Shown here in pieces: positions 58,090-64,000 of a DNA stretch of 64,000 nt; position 1 is the first letter of the stretch, and each line of letters opens with the position of its first letter. The notes beneath the pieces were generated by a model. It was given only the letters and a program-made list of their open reading frames with translations. It ran no database searches and had not been told where the DNA came from. The DNA lies in NCBI GenBank assembly GCA_021014325.1, contig CM037461.1, forward strand, positions 7,965,501-8,029,500. Direction: 5' to 3'. Source of the stretch: Plazaster borealis. Taxonomy: Eukaryota; Echinodermata; Asteroidea; Forcipulatida; Labidiasteridae. A program made the position numbers and the translations under genes.

Positions 58090-58480
58090 AATTCACACAA
58101 TTATTTATTTGAAATTGTGTGAGTTTCTTTTTACTTCGTAAACTAACACGTTCCGTAATTTTGTGAAGTCGCAAATTTGACTTTAAAGCCCAAAGCGCCC
58201 AAACAGAAAGCAACGTTCCCCTTTAATTGGACACGATGACTTCGGATTGGGCGCTTTGGGCTATACAAAATGGTTTGTATGAAATTAATATGGTCGGAAA
58301 ACAAAATTAAAAGTAGAATAATAATGATTCACAAAAGTATCCATCGAAATTGTGTGATTTTCTTTTACTTCGTGAACTAACACGGTCCACCATTTTGTGG
58401 AGTCAAAATTTCGGTTCTACAAAATGGTGGTTATACAAATGCGTTTTTGTTTTACTTTACTATTTCAACGTCACAACCCG
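58090..58480. repeat. Repeated CTTCGTGAACTAACACGG arms
   Basis: Two direct copies of a segment (AAAAGTAGAAT ... TTCACAA ... GAAATTGTGTGA ... TTTACTTCGT(G/A)AACTAACACG) lie at about 58070-58170 and 58305-58400. They are separated by an inverted pair CCCAAAGCGCCCAA/TTGGGCGCTTTGGG. Related to the element at 3015-3135. Confidence 0.6.
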
Positions 58481-59983
58481 AGTTGTTGCCAACGGAAAAC
58501 TATTGGAAGCTATAAATGCAAAGCAAAAACTGATAGCTACAAATTGTAACCATGTCACATACATAATTATAAAAAAAAATAGTGTTGAATTTGTTTGAAA
58601 CAAAGCAACCAATCATGGGATGTATTGTTTGTATTGAAAGTTTTCAGACATTTTTAATTAGGCGGTCTGTTTACCAACACTAGAAAGGTCTATAGCCCAA
58701 AGCGCCCAAAGCGCCCAACCCGAGGGCAACGTGTCCCTATAAGCGCATCTGGCTGTGGTCGGTATAAGGTAATTGGACGGGAGATTATCCCACGAATTGT
58801 CGTGATTGGAGGATTGTCTGAGGGGACATGATATAGGGCCCCATAAAGTAAAATGTATATAAGTTGGATTGACGTACCACTCTAGGCCCTGTTCTCGTGA
58901 CAGTGTAATGCCATTCAAGTCAGTGTATAGTTGACAGACTGTTTAACAATAACCACAAAGCAGATGGTCCGGATAACATTTCCGGGAGGGTTCTTAAAGT
59001 CTGTTACAAACAACTTGCAGTTACCTACACTCTAAATTACAAGGATTTAAATTTAAATCCACAGGATTAAATTTTAAATCTTTCAAGGAGTGTGGTTAGG
59101 GACCAATCTGCGTGGATTTAAAATGAATCTTTCAAAAGATTTAAAAAAATTAGTCTTTGGAGGATTAATTAAATTAATCCCAGTGGATTAAAATGTTTCA
59201 AACTTTACAGATTTAACCTTTACCCTTTGATAATTAAAACCTAGTCTGTTTGGATTTATTTATAAACTTTCCTTGGGATTAAAATATAAACACCCAATTA
59301 TGGACCAGGAGATTTACCTATAAATAAAAATAATCGTAAACAGCCAATCGAAATTCTCGACCAATTTTTTAACTTTATTGTCAAGTAAATAAATACAATG
59401 CACAAAGTTTCACAGATAAACCTTTACATAGTACGTCAATTACAAGAGGTACATTTTTTAGATTGTTAACTGTTTTTGTATAAGTGCGAAATATTGAATT
59501 AAGAATGAGAAAAACACCAATAGTTTTGACTTATATCCGATGGATCGTACACTTGCGACGTGTATCAAGCTTAAGAGGATAAGTTTAGACAACGGATTCA
59601 ACATTGTTAAAGAGAACCATGTCTGCTTCAGCTGCCTCGAAAGCCAGGAAAGGGCCATGTGTTTACATGTTCAAGAAGAGGATAGTGCACAGGCACAGTG
59701 TAAACAGTTTCACCACCAGTTTTTAGGCCCACAGCAAACGACCAGTCCAGGCAGTGTTGCAGTCAGTTACTACCAGTCCTACACAAGTGCAGACATGGGA
59801 ACTCAGATTACACAACCAGCAAATGGTCATAGATAACCGCTCCAGATTTTTAGCGGTATTTTTTAAAAAACTAGACCACCTTTTTTAACTGAAATGTGCA
59901 CATTTAATTTTTATTTTTACCTCGTAACTTATATAGGATTAACACAATGGAACACTTCCAAAAACCAAAAGTATACTTTCCCT

Positions 59984-60301
59984 TTAAACAGATTTAACAG
60001 CGGTTGCGAAAGATCGAACCAGAGGCTTTACCCTGGAGGGAGGCATCACTCCATAGATGAAAGCGGCAAAGAATTCAAAAAAGCTGTTCAAAACTTTTGG
60101 GTAGTCCAACCCGAACACATATAAAGTTTTGAACAACTTATCAAATGCTTCCACCGCTGTCGAACCGCCACTGATAGGAATAGAGTCCACGCACAAGAAA
60201 AACTGATTCGGCTTCTTTTCTGGCCCCAGGGAGATTATTACCGGCTGCCTTATCCCTTTCGCTTTGATGCTGTCAACTGCATGTTCGATATGTGTCCCCG
60301 C
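59984..60301 (-). CDS. Gene carried by the TACACTCT element: final exon
   Basis: The minus-strand exon starts after TTTCTTTAAAAACAG in phase 0 and runs 105 codons to TAA. It encodes AGTHIEHAVDSIKAKGIRQ, PVIISLGPEKKPNQFFLCVD and SIPISGGSTAVEAFDKLFKT, then YVFGLDYPKVLNSFFEFFAA and FIYGV. I recognise the A-F-D-x-L-F-K-x-x-Y-V-F-x-x-x-Y-P motif as one that recurs in many predicted animal proteins from repeats with similar TACACTnT ends. Its biochemical function is unknown to me, and it is not a recognisable transposase. The corresponding exon in copy 1 is broken. Confidence 0.65.
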   Translation of the reverse strand, partial: AGTHIEHAVDSIKAKGIRQPVIISLGPEKKPNQFFLCVDSIPISGGSTAVEAFDKLFKTLYVFGLDYPKVLNSFFEFFAAFIYGVMPPSRVKPLVRSFATAVKSV

Positions 60302-61405
60302 CTGTTTTTAAAGAAAACAAACAGATGTAATTCAAATATAGAGATTTATTTTGACAAGGTTTGAAAGTTGCTGTTATTAAATGGGAGGAAGTATTGTTCT
60401 GGTCGTAAGGAAATGTTCTGATGAATTTTGCATAAATTTTGCATCTTGCAATTTTTTGCTAAGCAGATTTTTGTTGCTAAACAGATTTTTGTTGCTTTAC
60501 AGCTTTATGAAATTGGACCTTGCTGTTTACAAACTTGCTGAAATCATGTTATTGTTTTGTTCTCTAGCGGTCGTTTCACGACCAAGTAAACGACCAAGTT
60601 CTGTGTCTATTTTTTTTACTGTACATCATTGTTTCTGCAAATCATTTTCAGTTCAGCTTTCGTCTGCGATGCACGGAATAAACCATTCGTTATGAATGAA
60701 GGAAAACAAAATTGACATGATAATGTTGTGTATCTGTTCTTGCTTTTTGTGGAAATTAGAAAATTAGGTATTTAATCTAGCCCCCCCCCCCCTATAATTA
60801 TCGTGTTAAGCAAGCTAGGCATAGCGCTAGCGTTGGACGTACTCGTCTAGTTAATACAGTAGCCACATCACATGCATCAGCTAGATGTTGAGTTATTTAT
60901 GTCTAAAGTATATCTTGTAAGTTAAAGATACAATGTATTACATTTTCAATGAAGAACCAGAAATGTGTGTAATGTACATGTCAACGTGTGTGCGTGATCA
61001 AGCGATGCGCGTATACGTAAAACACACGGGCGTAGAGTGTGTGTGACTAAACTGGTGATTATCATCTCACTTTTGTTGTTTTACGACGACACTAGGCCTA
61101 TCTTTGACTAATTACTATGGCAATACGCCAATAAGCGATAAGAAATTAGTAAGTAATTGGAGAAGTTAAACATTCACTGAATCGTATTAGATGTCTTAAT
61201 CTGCAAGCCAGTGCAGTAATATTGCAGATTTGCAGCTGGGCAAAGAACAATACATTTTTTAATCACGCCTTTTTTTAAACAGCCTGACTGTGTGTGTACT
61301 ATGTGTACTATCACGGTACTGTAGTCGAGGCCTAACGACGCTAGTCAAGAAACTTTTAACGGCCTAAAACATACCGTTTTTCTACATAAAACTAGATTTA
61401 CTTAC

Positions 61406-61481
61406 CTTGAAAAATTTCAAGAACGGTGGCTGTCCTGTCACCAAGCGTTGTGTTTAAAAACAGGAGCAATTGATCCTCCAT
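61406..61481 (-). CDS. Gene carried by the TACACTCT element: first coding exon
   Basis: ATG at 61481-61479 opens MEDQLLLFLNTTLGDRTATV and then LEIFQ before a strong donor GTAAGT. The same exon is intact at 15208-15283 and 17167-17242. Conservation in three copies and the good donor support it. It ends in phase 1 while the recognised final exon begins in phase 0, so at least one further small exon must lie between them, or one boundary is wrong. Confidence 0.55.
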
Positions 61482-62190
61482 CTTTAAATATATGCAACTT
61501 AAAGCAACGTTAGAACAAAGGACGATCACCCTTCGTAAAACAAGATGTCGGATGTCGTTGAAAATCCCGCTCACCGAAATGCTCATCACTTGATGCAAGC
61601 AAATCACCGGATTGTTCCTTTGTCGATAATTGTAGCGTCCTTTTAAATCAGTCGGGGATTAAAACTCGTTTTCGAATTGATGGTTAATTGTAGCTTTTTA
61701 AATCTTTTAAGATTAATTTTTAATAGTTTAGATTATTTTTTTTATAAATCCCATAATAGATTAACGTTTTAAATCTCGCACTTTAAGAGTGTACTCAGTT
61801 CTTTTCCATCAGTCAACAGACTTGCATTTAATTTAATTTTGCAGGAATTTTGTAAGAATTTTGTCCAATACCCAATCGAGCTAGACCGCTCGAGATAAAC
61901 GATTATCTTCCAAGATTCATCATGAGATTCCTTCTACAGCCGCTATCCAATCGTACTGATAAACTCCAATTTGCTTACCAACCAAACAACTCTGTAGATG
62001 GCGCAGTTATTTGTGTGCTGAATGCCATCTCGACAAGAATGCACGGGCCACTTTCATCTGAATTCAACACAATCCAACCTCGCCGACTACTAGACAAGCC
62101 ACAAAACCTGAATATCAATTCATCTCTCATTATCTGGATAACTACTTCCTTAGAGGATCAGACTCGGCGTGTACTCGTGAACAATACTTT

Positions 62191-62385
62191 GGGAGCTTTC
62201 GTTTTGGACGACGGATGGTTCTACAACGGTTGAACCCAAAGGTTTTCAGCACAACGCAGATTCACCCCAAGTACTGTTGTAGAAATTGAAGGCCGACGAA
62301 GCCTCAGAGTCGACGCATGCGCAGATAGCTCGAGGTGTCATTTTCACCGTTGCAGAACCATCCGTCGTCCAAAACGAAAGCTCCC
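62191..62385. mobile_element. 195-bp MITE inside the LINE
   Basis: The left arm GGGAGCTTTCGTTTTGGACG and the right arm CGTCCAAAACGAAAGCTCCC are exact complements at their ends, with about 40 bp of matching arm. It interrupts the LINE between ACAATACTTT and TTTTGATCTGG; TTT may be the target duplication. Confidence 0.85.
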
Positions 62386-62397
62386 TTTTGATCTGGA

Positions 62398-63037
62398 CAA
62401 TCACCGACGCCACGAAGTAGCACGAGGTAGACACCAGTAAAAAGTAACAATCAGAGAAAACGGCGTTTAAAGTTAAACGCTTTTTTATAATCAAGCTTTC
62501 CTACAAAATTGCAGGGTATTTTCAATAAGTTGTCTTACAGTGGAGAATTGATGCATTGAACTTCATACGGTGATTTGTAATGCTTTTCGTCCTAAATTAA
62601 TAAGAATTGAAGTAAGAAAGCTGCGAGCTACTTCGTGACGTCGAAATTTAACGAAAATGGACATTTTCCGTTTTCACGAAGTAGCACAGCAATGTTTTAC
62701 TATGCACGTTTGTGACCTGGATAATCTACCTCACGCGCGCTACACACAAATTGCAGTGCTTCTTCGTGAAAACTTGTTCACTTTTGAGGTTGGAGTGCGC
62801 CGTGTGTTTCAATGGTAAATTGAATTTCAGTGCTACTTACTTCGTGGCGTAAAAAATGTCAGGTGCGGTGCAAAGTTGCAAAGTCCAATTGCCGTAATTA
62901 AAAAGGTAAAGCTCATGAAGCGTTGAAAAGTCACGAAGTTGTAGGCTTCGGTTAACATTGTTTGAATATGTAAAAAAACTGAAATCTGAAAAAAATGGTT
63001 TTGTACACTGTGTGCTATCTCGTGGCTTCGGTGATGA
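62398..63037. mobile_element. Word-bearing element 4 (word CACGAA-GTAG-CAC)
   Basis: About 640 bp, inserted in the LINE. Ends are ATCACCGACGCCACGA and the complement of ATCACCGAAGCCACGA. The word CACGAAGTAGCAC is at 62411 and 62675; inverted forms are at 62625 (exact core), 62756 (AGAAG variant), 62830 (with four extra bases) and 63012 (degraded). Its backbone (GAGAAAACGGCGTTTA, TTTTCAATAAGTTGTCTTAC, GGTTTTGTACACTGTG) aligns with the reverse of 22551-23044. Confidence 0.85.
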
Positions 63038-63272
63038 AATAACAATAAATGCTGCAGTGCCCCTCAGGGGTGTGTTCGTTCACCAGTGCTGTTGTACAGT
63101 CATCATTACACCAATCACTCTAACAATATTAGTTTGTTTTTGTTTTTATGCAGATGACTCTGTGATAGTTGTCTTTTTCAAAGATAGTGAACTAGATTAT
63201 AGAAATACATTTCCTAACTTTATCACATGGTGTAGCAAAAACTTACTGAACCTGGAAACCTAAAAACTTAAC

Positions 63273-63632
63273 TTAAAGGTATCGTACACGTTTGGTAATG
63301 ACTCAAAACAAATATTAGCAAAAAAACTGACTTGGTAAAAAGCAACGGAGAGCTTTTGATAGTATAATACATTGTGAGAAGCGACTCCCTCTGAAGTAAC
63401 GTAGTTTTTGAGAAAGAGGTAATTTCTCACTAAAATGATAAAACTTCGTGCAACAAGTTTGTATTCCTATGTAAAAGCACACAAATTTGTAAAACAAGGA
63501 TGTTTTTTTCTTTCATAATTTTCTTGCAACTTCGATGACCAATCGAGCCCAAATTTTCCGAGCTTGTTATGTTATGCATATGTTGGGATACACCAAGTGA
63601 GAACACTGGTCTTTGACAATTACCAAACGAAA
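63273..63632 (+). mobile_element. MITE of the TTAAAGGTATTGTACACG family, right end missing
   Basis: Starts TTAAAGGTATCGTACACGTT and follows 37129-37502 as far as CTTTGACAATTACCAAACG, where the match stops short of the terminus. It begins about 10 bp after the LINE remnant. Confidence 0.85.
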
Positions 63633-63937
63633 GCGATGTTAACACTGTTTCAAAGGGTTGTACAATAAAATACACATAATACATAGTAAAACGTGAGCAG
63701 GAACAGCTCATTGATTTAAAACCACAACAGTTAAAACAATAAGCAAATGGAGATGATATTTGATTCTAAGAAGTTCAAACCTTATTTACAACTTATTACA
63801 ATCAGCAATGACTATTTCTATATTTTACATTTGTGCAAGTAGTTATGAACAATAGCTCGTTGCCAAAAGACAACATCGTTTATACTTTCGAAGGCAACTG
63901 AAATAATTAAAGGTTTATAAAACTATCATGAGGCTCC

Positions 63938-64000
63938 TGTTACGATCCAAAAATCTCCCAAATCTTCAAACTATCCGTGAATATAAATCACTCAAAAAGC
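63938..64000 (-). mobile_element. LTR family 2, 3' end at the window edge
   Basis: TGTTACGATCCAAAAATCTC and the following bases are the complement of the 3' end of the LTR at 53427-54285. It runs off the window, so whether it belongs to a solo LTR or a complete element cannot be seen. Confidence 0.85.

Larger units (their letters stand above)
59026..61793 (-). mobile_element. TACACTCT-ended DNA element, copy 2 (2.77 kb)
   Basis: Starts TACACTCTAAATTAC and ends CACTTTAAGAGTGTA. Removing CACTCT...AGAGTG with one TA restores the LINE reading CAGTTACC-TA-CTCAGTTC in frame, which shows a TA target duplication. It carries a better-preserved gene than copy 1 (exons 61406-61481 and 59984-60301), plus a 420-bp insertion relative to copy 1 at about 60354-60776 that contains TTGCTAAGCAGATTTTTGTT repeats. 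Confidence 0.9.
58930..63262 (+). mobile_element. LINE reverse transcriptase region, interrupted by three insertions
   Basis: Three coding remnants are in order on the plus strand. 58930-59025: HKADGPDNISGRVLKVCYKQ. 61794-62190, resuming in frame as TYSVLF and later LQFAYQPNNSVDGAV, EFNTIQPRRLLDK and TRRVLVNNTL. 63050-63262: APQGCVRSPVLL, YADDSVIV and FITWCSKNLLNLET. The motifs A-x-G-P-D-x-I-x-G-R-V-L, L-Q-F-A-Y-Q-x-N, P-Q-G-x-V-x-S-P and Y-A-D-D identify a CR1/Rex-like LINE reverse transcriptase. Frameshifts and stops show it is dead even with the insertions removed. Confidence 0.88.

Overview
The window is nuclear DNA from a metazoan. It has intron-split genes with GT/AG boundaries, extracellular FN3 and EGF modules carried on single phase-1 exons, tRNA-derived SINEs, LINE, Pao and LTR fragments, Helitron-like ends and dozens of inverted-repeat elements. 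The SINE heads and the dispersed elements look to me like echinoderm repeats, most like sea stars. That placement comes from memory of repeat families, not from a search, so treat it as moderate. There are no bacterial features. One 500-base run of N (47001-47500) marks an assembly gap.

Host coding content is on the minus strand and forms two similar modular arrays. Array A (13140 down to 1) reads FN3 x5, EGF x2 (both fit the Asp/Asn hydroxylation consensus), a membrane-spanning exon, and the start of a protein kinase domain that runs off the left edge. It is therefore a receptor tyrosine kinase-like gene. Array B (44420 down to 34564) reads FN3 x4 (one split over two exons), EGF x2 and a membrane-spanning exon, but ends in a stop 22 codons after the membrane helix, with no kinase exon visible. 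A and B are diverged tandem paralogues, or two halves of one gene in which B's last exon is an alternative terminal exon: nearly every internal boundary is phase 1, so B's last EGF exon could splice in frame onto A's first FN3 exon. No signal-peptide exon was found for either.

The rest is mobile DNA, often nested. (i) A LINE reverse transcriptase (58930-63262) is interrupted by three elements, which gives exact empty-site readings. (ii) A second LINE is split by another copy of the same TACACTCT element (13258-15599), and the right part of that locus is in a nearly identical 1.96-kb tandem duplication (15039-18960). (iii) Two 440-bp solo LTRs have clean 4-bp target duplications, and an 859-bp solo LTR of another family lies at 53427-54285, with a relative at the right edge. 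(iv) A LINE 3' end is flanked by an 83-bp direct repeat.

The most unusual signal is a set of four short non-autonomous elements (22551-23044, 45013-45693, 52600-53101, 62398-63037). Each carries several copies, in both orientations, of a short word that starts CACGAA. In three of them the word is CACGAA-N4-CAC. The four central bases are the same at nearly all sites within an element but differ between elements (CTGA, CCGG, GAGC, GTAG). Two of the elements align along most of their length, yet the word has changed at nearly all matched sites. Other structured elements include one whose core is a telomere-like (TTAGGG)n array between 60-bp inverted repeats, a family packed with TGACCC/GGGTCA half-sites, and a 503-bp inverted-repeat element with an internal 42-bp array.
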